Shown here in pieces: positions 11,101 to 32,669 of a stretch of DNA of 64,000 nt. The DNA comes from Pelodera strongyloides (lineage: Eukaryota > Nematoda > Chromadorea > Rhabditida > Rhabditidae). The stretch covers positions 62,001 through 126,000 of the forward strand of contig JAANDG010000243.1 of assembly GCA_036852015.1 (NCBI GenBank). Reading direction: 5' to 3'. Below the pieces are notes generated by a model, which was given only the letters and a program-made list of their open reading frames with translations, searched no databases and was not told the origin of the DNA. How positions within the stretch are numbered: position 1 is the first letter of the stretch; each line of letters opens with the position of its first letter. The translations under genes and the position numbers were made by a program.

Positions 11101-12089
11101 GATTTAGGAATTTAAGACTCTCATTGAAGCGCTCCCTTTCTCTGAATGTTTCTAACCGTGTACTTTGTCCACCTCTATTAGGTTCTCTCTCCCTCTTTCA
11201 CACCCTCACACTTACACTATATCTATATCTCCCTCTCTCTCTCTTTTTCTTTTCCCCCTCTCTCTCTAGTCTCTAATGCTCAAACTCACGGATCGGCCTC
11301 CTTGCTCTGACTTGAGTGTGGTGATTTGGCTGCACTGGCTCCTGGCTCTCCACCACCTGCTCGCTTCTCACTCTTTTCCTTTTTCTCCTTTTCTTCTGAA
11401 CGATATCGATTAGTTTACCAGTTGATTACTCGAACACTCAATAAGTGAATAAAGCTGGTAGTCCTTCAAGGCAAACTCTCTCTCTCTCTCTTCTCTCTCT
11501 CTAACTCTGTGTCTCTGCCTCTGTCACAACCTATCGTGCCCATCGAAACGTCCTTGTCCTTATCCTTTGAATCCTGCGTTTTCGTCGCCTCACCAGTGTG
11601 AGGGCTTGTCTGAAAGTAAACTGAACATACATACAAATCAATGATGGATTGGAACTTTTCTCAGCTCATGTGCAGAACTATCCATTGTGTACACAGGAAA
11701 AAGAATACACAGGAAACGAAATAATTCACCAAACCACAGAAAAACCGTCGTTGACGCATCACCAAATGGTTTTTACCGAAAACACCATCTGGTGAAAAAA
11801 ACCAGTGAACCGTTCCCAAGTGGGTTCACCCATTTTTCCTATCTAGGCATAATTTCGGCGTGCCGCAGGCGAGCAGCTGGTGCACGTTCTCCTACGACAT
11901 CACGCTCGTCCTAGTATGGCAAACTACTGGCTGACCCATAAAATAACAAATTTATACAATAATCCTTTATCGATCACCAAGAAAATCGATATCGATAACT
12001 GTGCTCACTCTGGTCGAAGTTCCAGTAATTACGGTCGAGTTGGTACTTGCCGTAGATGTCCCACCAGCAGTTCGAGCAGGCTTACACAT
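8197..12089 (-). CDS. Non-receptor protein tyrosine phosphatase, 410 residues, 13 exons
   Basis: Dephosphorylates phosphotyrosine. Exons, all in phase: 12009-12089, 11531-11609, 11290-11395, 11005-11074, 10686-10786, 10274-10426, 9955-10013, 9619-9760, 9178-9280, 8919-8988, 8621-8709, 8439-8501, 8197-8313. Residues 1-90 are a low-complexity Ser/Thr/Lys/Glu-rich head. The phosphotyrosine loop KNRYRDV is at 144-150 and DYIHASWV follows. MLCKLVE and KCVAYWP mark the core; WPDHLAP carries the general acid Asp280. The P-loop [12 protein letters not shown] gives nucleophile Cys310 and Arg316, and the Q-loop is QSHVQFMF. There is no signal peptide or membrane segment, so it is probably cytosolic, like the large nematode PTP family with short Lys-rich tails. 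All catalytic residues are present, so it is probably active. Exon 1 is the least certain; a TTCTTTAG acceptor-like site just before its ATG fits trans-splicing. Confidence 0.88.
11735..11850. repeat. Interspersed repeat of the ACCAAATGGTTTTT family
   Basis: Contains ACCAAATGGTTTTTACCG and the mirrored ACCATCTGGTGAAAAAAACC. Related copies are at 20705-20880, 31225-31400 and 53940-54060. This copy sits in the first intron of the phosphatase gene. Confidence 0.5.
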
Positions 12090-13243
12090 AATAATCGCTA
12101 AAGAAGTATAACCGCACTATTAATGCTACGGAGCGAGTCTGGTATATAGGAAAAGATTTGCAAATGCAAATGTTCTTGTGCGTAAGGTTTCAGAGACATG
12201 TGTGAAAATGTAGCATTCAAGAAGACCCAAACTGCTGAGTTGATGTCTGACGTGAAGAGACCTACGAAGAAGTAAAATAGGTTCAAAAATCGATTTTTTG
12301 TGTAGATACGGTACATGAATTTCTGTTCCGTGAGGATACCTTAGCGAACGTTGATATAGAATGGGGATTCCACAGGAAGTGTTCTCCTCTTCCTGTACAT
12401 AAGTACGTGTTTTCCACGAGTTATATCAACACGAGACATTCGTACGTCACGGTCACTAGCTTATTAGTACTAGTCATAGCATACGGTAGTTCGCGTGCCT
12501 GTCAAATGTAAAATCACCCACCGAATATTGAGAAACACAGTATAAAGATAACATATAACATTCTTGGATGCAAACTGTTGCGGAAAAAAACAAACGTAGA
12601 AAGTGACGATTTAGAAGCTCGCTAGAACTTTATACACAAAAACTATGCAAATTGGATTCCGGCTATGAAGACATATTTCGAGCAATTAGCATACAACCTT
12701 GATTTGTTCAAATTATTGGTATTGTATGTATCGTATTCCTGTACGGTCAGTATCTATTTTTACGGTACATCGATGAACAGATAAAATGCACTGCAGTCTA
12801 CGGATTTTTCGTCTGAACTGCGCACCGTAAAATTAAGACGCTAGACACTGATGCGCGGCGAAAAAATGCGCGTATGCATCTAGAATAGCACATAGCGCAG
12901 TCGTCGCCAAATGTTCGCGAGTCCAAAGGGCACCCTTTCAAGAAACCAAATAGCGAAGATGGAGCGTCATCGCGATACTTTTATACGGGTTGGCATAAAT
13001 TTTGACGGTTGCGTACACTTCTCGCGCGTACCCGTTGCAGAACAATATTTTGTGCCAGGATTTCGCAGCGCATCACCCGAGTGTCGGAAGTGCAAATGAA
13101 AACGCTCGGGATCAGCAGCAAGTCCATATCTTCCAACGCACAGAGATCCCATCACACTTGTGAATCCCGATTATCATCCAAACATATGTAAGTGAAAATA
13201 TTTATTGCGAATCAAAACATGAAGTAACAAGAAACAACGGTGT
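12090..13243. other. Intergenic stretch, no gene seen
   Basis: Separates the phosphatase from the eEF1B gene. The minus-strand frame over 12967-13155 has no recognisable domain and probably lies in the eEF1B 3' flank. Confidence 0.4.
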
Positions 13244-14665
13244 TCAAATTTTGTTGAAGGCCACAATGTCGACGGATTGGACCTGAAAAAAAAACAGGTT
13301 TTAAAGGACGTTACAAAACTCTATGACACATGAATACCACCAGGTAGAGCATACGCAAGCCCTATAGAGCAAAATCTAAAAAAGCAAGCTAACTGGACCA
13401 CAATCGAAGTCAAAAAGAAATAGCAAAACACAAGGACTATAAAACATACATGATCCTCAAACTCCTGGATCTTGTCGATCAAGTCATCGATGGAAACCTT
13501 AGCGTCCTCGACGACACTGATGATTTGGAGCTTCTGGATTCCATAGCCAATCGCAATCAATTTCGCGCCACCCCAAACAAGACCATCCTGAGACGTGAAA
13601 AATAAGACGCAAACGCAAACCCAGGAAGAGAGTGTACAATATACAGTCCCCTAACCACAAAGTCCAAAAATCCAGTAACAATGAAGCGTGTGTACCCCAT
13701 AAGTCTTACCATTTCGATAGAGCGAACATGCTTCTCCATCTCTTCCAAGCTAGTCTCGTCGTCCCAAGGCTTCACATCCAGGATAACTGATGACTTGGCA
13801 ATCGGACCGGGTTTCTTTGACTTCTTCTCGGCATATGCCTTCAGACGCTCTTCGACCAACTTTTTCTTCTCCTCATCCTTAAAACAAACGTTAGGATGCT
13901 AGTCACACGTAGTACACAACATAATGCTCACCATGTTAAAACAAATACACACGAGCAATTCAGCAATCCGGTCTAACGGTGCAACTGCAAATTACAACAC
14001 ACCTCCTCCTCATCTTCAGATCCAAAGAGGTCGAAGTCATCTCCATCGGGTTTGGCAGCTTCGGGAACGGCCTGTGGAGCTGTAGAAGCAGCGTCAGTGC
14101 TCTGAAATTTTTATCGTGATCGACAACCACATTAACTTTTACAGAACAAATTAGCAAATCAAGCAAGCCCATGATCAGATGCTCACAGAAAACGTACTCA
14201 ACACTCTTCAAAAATTACCCTAAAATGGGCTGAAAAATTAAGCGAATACCTTGGACTTATCCACAATCAATAGTTTGTTGACAAGATCTTTCAGATCAGT
14301 TATTTGCTTGCGAATTTCGGCATTCTCCTCTCTCAGCTTCGTCAACTCCGATAGAAGAGCGGCGTTCGCTAAATTTAGAGGCGAATTAGCAAAGGACCAG
14401 AACAGACGAAATTCAAATAAAACTATAAAGGAGTGTCAACGGGATAACACGCAGTCAAGCACGGGGAATTTGAGAAGACTCGAACAGAAATAAGAGGTTT
14501 ACCATTTCCATTGCTCTGCGAACAGGAAGGAACAGTCGAGCACGTGAGAGGAACACAAGTTGTAAGACTCTTGTTTCCAAAATAAGCCTGTTCAGCTGAT
14601 TTCAAGCACAGGCGGGACCCAAGAAGAGCAGTCGCTTCGCACAGAAGACCGTCGACGGAGCTCAT
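13244..14665 (-). CDS. Translation elongation factor eEF1B beta/delta (guanine-nucleotide exchange subunit)
   Basis: Exchanges GDP for GTP on eEF1A in the cytosol. Exons: 14503-14665, 14250-14368, 14003-14101, 13710-13877, 13450-13587, 13244-13282, giving 241 residues. Residues 55-94 hold a leucine-zipper segment ([14 protein letters not shown]) of the delta type. [13 protein letters not shown] at about 115-127 is the acidic region that carries the CK2-type site in the family. The C-terminal exchange domain (about 150-241) contains [35 protein letters not shown] and the terminal [12 protein letters not shown]. Length and ending match animal eEF1B. Exon 1 encodes an unusual Cys-rich stretch; a TTCGCAG acceptor-like site inside it means a small in-frame intron (39 bases) is possible. 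A TTTTTTAAG site directly precedes the ATG. Confidence 0.92.
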
Positions 14666-15189
14666 TCTTAAAAAAACGATACATACACAACTGTTCGAAA
14701 GGCAGCGACACTAACGTATTACGACTTACGATTAATCCACGAAGTTAAAAAATTATACAAAAACAACGAAAAAAAGGAATGAAGAAAAGGAACAAAATTT
14801 GCGACAGCGAGCGCAACAAAACGGTCAATTCTAAATCAAGATCTAGCTACCGTACATTTCAAAAACGGCGGGAAATCAAAATGTCAGCACATTACGGTAT
14901 TTGATACGCAACATTTGCATACAGCAACACCCACAAAGCCAAATAACTTCCTTGATACTACGATTCCAATATACAAAAAGTTTATTTAAGAATGCAAAAT
15001 AACCCGTTGGTATCTAAAAATTCTCGCTATAATTATTTCGCAATAAGCACAATGGGCATACAACTTCCGCGATAACGAACAGTTGTACGTTTGTTAAAAA
15101 AAACTAAATACAATAATTTTACATATAATCAAAATAAAAAGTATTTAACTAAAAGCTAGCACCTAAGCCCAATATCACAACATATAAGT

Positions 15190-16356
15190 TCACAGCTTGC
15201 TCCACCGTGATGGCGGCCATATAATATGTGTTGCCTTGGCTTGCATCAATCCACGGTTAACCTGAAAATTTGAAGTCAAGGAAAAAACGCCGCTTTCTGG
15301 GAAAAACAAGGGTACAGAAGACCTATTCACGGTACATACATAGAGATTTTCTCTCACTAAAAAAAACAATTACTATGAAACCAAGGTTATGACCTCTACA
15401 TATGGAAGACATCTGAACAGCTACAGTACACCCTGGTACAGAAGGTGACCGAATCACGATTCCTTTACTATTCTACTCACCGGACCGTATACATTGCTAT
15501 CGTTGGCATTCGTCGCGTTGTCACTTGTCATCCAATAGGTGCCCTTCGGTACAATCATGAGTTCGTCTCGGTTTTTTGGTCTGAATAAATGTAGAATGAA
15601 ATTTCCACGATACTAATGAGGCGACTATACTTCTTCCTTTTGCGTCTTCATTCTAATTCTAAGAGGATGAAACCCCTTACTTCACAACATTTCCATCAAC
15701 AGCAGTACATCGTTTGATATGCACATTTTGCGGATCGCGGGGGCATCTGGAAACGAAAACTTCTCTTTGATGAAACGTTTCTTCTACGATATATACGACA
15801 TCAGCATCCACATTCTACTAAAGATAAGCTACATCCCTTGCGCAATTCCTTTCGTGTACCCACGCACATGCTCTATGTTTGCTCTGATTGTCTGTATGAA
15901 TAGGTGGTTTTTTTTTAAGATATAGAGACCCTTAGCAAAGCTCAAAGTAAACACGCACATGAAAGTGATAATATCGCCTTTCTTCGGAAGGTAGTGTGGT
16001 GAAAGAGTTGATAGCCACACAAAGTCTCGTTCGCTCACTTGCGGGGACTCACCAATCAATGTAGGAAACATTGAACTTCCTGTAACACAAATATTTTAAT
16101 GGATAGACACGTGTAGTACCAAGGGGCAGACTTAAGAAGAGATGCGATTACTGTACCAGGATCACTGGCTAAATCCCAAAGAACACACACCTACAGTACA
16201 CCTGCTACGACTCCAATTCTAGGCGAGGCTCATTACTGTCCACTTAATATGTAAAAGATTACCAGATACAATGGCCGGATGTCCAATACAATCGAAGAAA
16301 GTCACCAACGCACATCCACCGATTACTCCCCTTCCGACGACACGAAGCAATCCCAT
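15190..16356 (-). CDS. immp-2: Mitochondrial inner membrane protease subunit 2 (IMMP2-like signal peptidase), 150 residues
   Basis: Serine/lysine-dyad peptidase of the S26 family that trims sorting signals in the mitochondrial intermembrane space. Exons: 16263-16356, 15959-16079, 15681-15746, 15481-15580, 15190-15261. A short hydrophobic N-terminal anchor (residues 10-22) is followed by GSSMFPT with catalytic Ser34, the general-base region HIKRCTAVDGN with Lys83, and VPKGTYWMTSDN. The conserved C-terminal HIIWPPSRW is typical of IMMP2 rather than IMMP1. The Ser-Lys spacing of 49 residues fits the family, and the length is slightly short because the C-terminal extension seen in vertebrates is missing. 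It lies 524 bases upstream of eEF1B on the same strand; an operon is possible but unproven. Confidence 0.92.
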
Positions 16357-17161
16357 TTATTCTGGATATTCAACTTCGAAATTCTGAAAATTAACATGAA
16401 GTGGATGAAGCAGACATCACAAGGAGCAGCGTCATATCTCATATCGTATCCATTGACGAAACTCGTGTGGTTCAACGCGAGAACCTGGTGCGAAATATCG
16501 CGTGGCGAGAGTACGGCGAATTATGTGAGAAACTCAGAACAATCGCAAAGCAGGTACGCGGCAACTCCGCCGTCTCGCCTAGTAGTCTCCAGTCTCCAGT
16601 CTCGACTACTTAGTGATTCGCGACAACCTCGCGAATAACTGGCGCTGACTGCGTAAAATTACGCATCAACCATCTCCGGATTGGCTTTGACCATCTCCGG
16701 AGGCAAATGCAAATATATAGATTTGGGTGAAACGTATCAGTGGTAATTTACAGTTCGACTCTCAACTAAGAGACCATCTCCGAAATTACGCATGGAAATT
16801 ATAGCCTGGCGCTGACATGGCGAGGTGGGCGGCGCGAATGTTTCTTTAAACAGAAGGATCTATAAGGGTTCCACAACCTGTTCTTCATTACCAATTATTC
16901 CCAATCCAATGTGAATACACAAGTTCATTCAACATTTCTTTATCCCATGCACATAATCAACATGCCAGACATAAGAACAAGGCATAAATACATGTGTCAA
17001 TTTGCAGAAAGGAATGAGCAAATGAGTAAAGTAACTTTACAAATATTAGGAAAAAAAAATAAGCAGTACCCCGGCAAAACAAAAATACATTCAATGTGAG
17101 TCAAATGAAGATAAGAAAAATGGGAATAACGGGACAAAATCGGAATGAAAGCTAGTATTAA

Positions 17162-17312
17162 AGCGGTATAACAGCGGGTTTTTGAAGCGTATGTTGGACG
17201 CGCACATCCATGCAGACAATTGAAATGACTGTGTGCTATCGCTATCGCGCGGTTGCTCGTCTGGTTATATTCATTTGCATACAACATCAGTTTCAAAAAC
17301 CGCCTGTTCGCT
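17162..17312. mobile_element. MITE of the AGCG...GTTTTTGAAACGC family, diverged
   Basis: Starts after TTAA with AGCGGTATAACAG and ends GTTTCAAAAACCGCCTGTT. It is the diverged subtype shared with 63373-63535. Confidence 0.55.
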
Positions 17313-17577
17313 TAAAACTGAAAAAAGTACTTCAACAAGCTACGATAACGCAACTACTGGAAATTCAACCAAGTAAGTCAACTAAGTGCACATAAACAAA
17401 TCAACATAAATACACAAATGTACATCAAACGGCCATAGGACACAGTTCAACTACATAGAGCTGTGATCAAGCCACGCAGAGTAAACGTCAAAGAACGATA
17501 GTCTTTTCAAAGAGAAATAGAGAAACTTCCAGATTATGATAAAATTAGCATAAAAAACTATCTAACATAAGCTTTAA

Positions 17578-17740
17578 AGCGAAATGCTACCCTCTTTGGA
17601 AAATTTGCATATGATAAGCAAATCCTATGTATCCTATGCTAATTTTGTACGATCGTCCCCGGCAATCGTACAAAATTAGCATAGGATACAAAGGATTTGC
17701 TTATCATATGCAAATTTTTCAAAGGGGCTAGCATTTCGCT
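17578..17740. mobile_element. 163-bp perfect-arm MITE, copy 1
   Basis: Starts AGCGAAATGCTA and ends TAGCATTTCGCT, flanked by TTAA at 17574-17577 and 17741-17744. The two arms (AAATTTGCATATGATAAGCA and following) are near-perfect complements around a short CGATCG-type loop. Copies of exactly the same length lie at 34060-34222 and 60540-60702. Confidence 0.85.
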
Positions 17741-18437
17741 TTAAAGACTAGCATCCCCTCTTAAACATTAGCAAATAACAAGTCTTCAAGACTAACACTC
17801 AATGTCAGGTAAAGCTAAAGCAATATTGAACTAAACAGTAAAGGCAAAAAATGTGAGCGAAGCTTACGAATTAGATCCAAGCGAAGGCACCATATGATAA
17901 AGAAACGCAATTAACCATAGCACGTACATATCATAGCATTGCAAAAACACACTGTGAACGTAAAGCCTTGAAATCTAATCTAGCCTTCAACTTCAGTCTT
18001 CAGTAGTCATACAGCTGAAGTACAACTTCAACAAAACTGAGAAATTCTACACACGTAAGCCGAGAAACAAAGCGAATGAATGACCCAAACCCTGTAAAAA
18101 TACTAACAGCAGCCACAGAAAGACAGGAAACAAAATAAAGAGACTTGCATTTCACCAATTAACTAATTGCTTCGAATCTTTCCAAACAAATGACTAAGAA
18201 ACAAAGGCAGAAAACAGATAAGTGAACGTGTAATAATGTTCTATTGTTCTATATGCAAAAATCGACTCAGAATATAAAGTGTACTCTGTTATAGCCGTCG
18301 AATCCGTATGAACGATTCAGGGAGTCTTGTAAGGCAAGCTTATTAATTACAGTTACAGTGATAGCATTTCTACTCTAACGAATTCCGTCTGGCGGTCAGG
18401 CAAGTAACGACCAACTTCAACTAAACCTCCTCACATT

Positions 18438-29487
<11,050 letters not shown>

Positions 29488-30591
29488 TGTCAGGGCACAA
29501 GAAAGAGTGACTTCTCTTTCTGTCTCCGGCCTGAAAAATTAATGATATTATCAATTCTTTATCAATAAAATAATATTGCGCAATTGTCATAAAGAATCAC
29601 GCCATCACGCGAAAAGATTGACAAATAAGATGCACAACAAAATAACCTTGCGTGTTGAACAAGACAGAAAGAAACCCGGGGCAGAAAAAAAACAAGCATG
29701 AAGGGAGAAAGCGGAGGTGTCCTGCTAACTGTAAGCTTAATTGTTCAAAACAAAATAAATAAATCTATGACTTCCATTAAACGGCGCATACGTGGGGAAA
29801 GACCCATTGTCAGTAACACCAGTAAAGCGCTTAAATGTCTCATTAATATCGATAAAACAGAAGTTTCTGTCTCAATTACGGTGTGATAACAATTTGTCAC
29901 GAACGAACAGTTTGACACGTGTGGATCTGAAAATGCTGATATTGCGCAATAAAAGCGTGAGTCACGGACAGTCACGGTCAAAAATAACTCTTGATAGAAA
30001 CAACCGCGACAACCATAAAACGTTCATTTTAGGGATCTAGATTGAGACTGGTGGTAATGGCCCCCACGCTAAATGGACGGAACCTATAGTGGGCTCATGA
30101 TGGATTTTGGCACGACTTATACAACGAAAAGACGAGGATAGTACACTTTGATTTCTGTACACCGAATGCGCAGAGGATGTGCACCGTGCACCAATCTGTC
30201 ATCTATGCTGCACGGAACTTACTGGACGAACAATTGGGATGTGTGTTGAAAACAGTTTGTTGCGTGCAAAAACAAGTTCTCGAAAGCGCAATTTTCAGAT
30301 TATGCACGGTTGGCGCGAAGGACGGGAAAGACGCGCACGGTCCGGAGTAACAAAATTTGTCGCTGTCACAGGACACTACGAAGAGGGCCAAATGACGAAA
30401 AACGCACATAATATTTTCAATGTTTGATTTAATCGCCCTTTCATATAGTTGAATGTTTCGCCATTTTTGAGCACCCTTTTTTTTAATAAAGACGATTGCA
30501 TGTTGTTTCGCACCCTCACTACCCCTATGTCTTCTTTTATTTGTTGTTCGGTAATGCGAGCATCGTTTTCAGGCTAATGCTGTACATTTAA

Positions 30592-31019
30592 AGCATCAGG
30601 CCCACCGACTGGAACCTATGTTTATTATTTGTTCGTAATTTTTGTAAAGGCTGTTTATCATAAAATATACAAACTGAGTTTGAATTGCCTTCACCGTCGC
30701 GAAGCCTTGCAAGTAAGTTTTACTTACGAGAAAAGAAATTGTACCCTTATTTTCTTTTCTCCCGCGGGTAGTCGACTGTACAGCCAGACACATAAGGGAC
30801 AGACAAAAGGAGCGAGGTGCCCCCGGCACACACAACAAGGAAATAAGGATGCAATTACCTTTCCATACAGTATACGTATACTCTGAAAGGAAAACTTAAG
30901 TGAAAGTTTCGCGATGGTAAAGCCGTTTCAAACTCCGTTTGTATGTATTATAATAAATACTCTTTATACAAATTATGTACAAATAATAAATATAGGTTCA
31001 AAACGGTGGGACCGACCCT
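30592..31019. mobile_element. TTAA-flanked MITE, GGCCCACCG subtype
   Basis: Left end after TTAA (30588-30591) contains CAGGCCCACCG; right end GGTGGGACCGACCCT precedes TTAA at 31020-31023. The arms pair through AAATATACAAACTGAGTTTG-like sequence. No coding content. Confidence 0.65.
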
Positions 31020-31224
31020 TTAAATAGCGACATAGCCCCCGCCAATAGTTATTCTAGCCACATCTATGGATTTTCGCTGACTATGTTGATCGCAGTGGCG
31101 TGCATGAGTGTGCAATATATTAGGGATAACCCAATCCTATGTTTAGTTGGAAGTAAAAGTTTCTTAGTTGGAAGGAAAAAACTATTTGGACGTCGTGACG
31201 GCTAGGGCTAGAGAACATAGGAAA

Positions 31225-31400
31225 TAATTAAACCCATTTGGTGAGGGTTCACTGGTTTTTTCGCGGGCTTGCCCATTTGATGTCCAACTCGTGAGCAATT
31301 CGTGACCGACTTTCATAGAAAACCGTCACCGGATGGTCACCAAATGGTCAAGAACCAGCCACCGGATGGTTTTTTCGGTGAAAACAACTTGGTGATGGAC
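31225..31400. repeat. Interspersed repeat of the ACCAAATGGT family
   Basis: Contains CCCATTTGGTGAGGGTTCAC, CACCGGATGGTCACCAAATG and CAACTTGGTGATGGACC. This is the fullest copy in the window. Confidence 0.5.
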
Positions 31401-31543
31401 CAACGGCGGTTCTTCTGTGGTGTCGGCAATTATTTCGTTTCCGAAACCATCCAAGAAATGCTCACCGTACGCCTAATATTGAGGAGAAACAGCTCCCGGT
31501 AAGTGCTATAGACAGTAGGAAATAAGGCGATTGTGTAAACAAC

Positions 31544-31688
31544 ATTATAGGGTTTCCACATGTCCCAAAAATTCGGTGTGATCTGTCATCGTATTTCTGT
31601 GCGAAACCTTCATATACAATATGGAAAATTAAAAAAATATTCTCGTTCCAAAATACTGTAAATTTTCACCACACTTGAAACCCCATTA
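31544..31688. repeat. MITE-like element with ATAGGGTTTCCA / TGAAACCCCATTAT ends
   Basis: The termini are imperfect inverted repeats and the interior matches 31788-31934 and 38426-38582 (GAAACCTTCATATACAATAT-like core). Confidence 0.5.
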
Positions 31689-31787
31689 TCTGATATGTGA
31701 CTTCATATTGGCTTGTAATAGTATATTTTTTCCAGTGAGTGTACTAGACGAAAATCTAGTCCGAAAAACTAGCCGTTTCCAAAAAAA

Positions 31788-31934
31788 ACTAATGGGGTTG
31801 CCAAGTATCCCGAAAAATCGGTGTGATTCTCTCAATACTACCGTATTTCCGCACGAAACCTGCATATATAATATGAAAAGTTAAAAAATATTCTCGTGTA
31901 GTTCCAAAATACTGTGAATTTTCACCATAATGGG
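31788..31934. repeat. Second copy of the AATGGGGTT element
   Basis: Starts TAATGGGGTTGCCAAGTATC and ends CACCATAATGGGAAATTC. It lies 100 bases from the previous copy in the same orientation. Confidence 0.5.
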
Positions 31935-32669
31935 AAATTCAAAACGATAAATTAATTTGCAATGAACGCACGGCTTTTAGGTTCCGCCTTGCACCTCGAC
32001 TGCGCGCGTGACCGCTGACTAATGCGCCAACGAGTGCGCTCCTGTGAACTTCGCATGCAAAGTGCACACGTACAGTAGTTGATTTGAACGGTGTAAATTC
32101 AGCTTTTTAGAATTTGGAAATGTGTTGGGCGGAGCCTAAATGCCGCGCGTTCCTTGCACATTTTAATGCTGGAAAAAGCAAAATTGTAGAAAATCACAAC
32201 TCAATCGGTTTCTCCGGCATTAGATAAGGACCTGGCTCTTTTTCCTATAAATGAACAGAATTTTACGGACGCTGTTCCATCTGTTTCTTTTACCCACATA
32301 TTTTGATAGAAAAGGTCACAACGGAGTTCTTACGCCAACGAAACTGTTTCACGAACAGTGTGGTAAAATATGCGGGATTACAACACACAGAAACCACATT
32401 TTCACAAGGAATACTCCAAAGACAACATTTATTTAAGATAACAACGGTAAAGCTTACAGAAGTTGGCAAAGCAATATTTTCGAAACAGAAAAAAAACTCA
32501 AAAGCATATACAAAGTGAAATTCGCCACGGGCATTTTGGTGCTGGCTATGAGCCATAACCAGACAGCACAACGCTTAAAAGTTTACTCATTGTCAGTTGG
32601 GAATTATAAATATATACAGTAAAAAAACACAATGTTTTGTAAACATACAATGACAATTCGGGATTTTTT

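Larger units (their letters stand above)
16357..18437. other. Intergenic region with two MITEs, no gene seen
   Basis: Contains the elements at 17162-17312 and 17578-17740. CCATCTCCGGA occurs twice near 16670-16700. Plus-strand frames over 16279-16638 are mirror images of IMMP2 exon 1 and of flanking sequence, not genes. Confidence 0.45.
29488..32669. other. Intergenic region rich in repeats, no gene seen
   Basis: A TTTTTCAG acceptor-like site at about 29533 (minus) just upstream of the RING start codon fits trans-splicing or a 5' untranslated exon. Beyond it are the elements at 30592-31019, 31225-31400, 31544-31688 and 31788-31934. Other frames lack domains. Confidence 0.45.

Noticed and set aside
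12967..13155. Minus-strand ORF with His/Cys content upstream of the phosphatase
   Set aside because: No zinc-finger spacing, no splice partners in phase, and it lies in the probable 3' region of the eEF1B gene.
16279..16638. Plus-strand ORF of 119 codons
   Set aside because: Its start is antisense to IMMP2 exon 1 and the rest has no motif or splice support.
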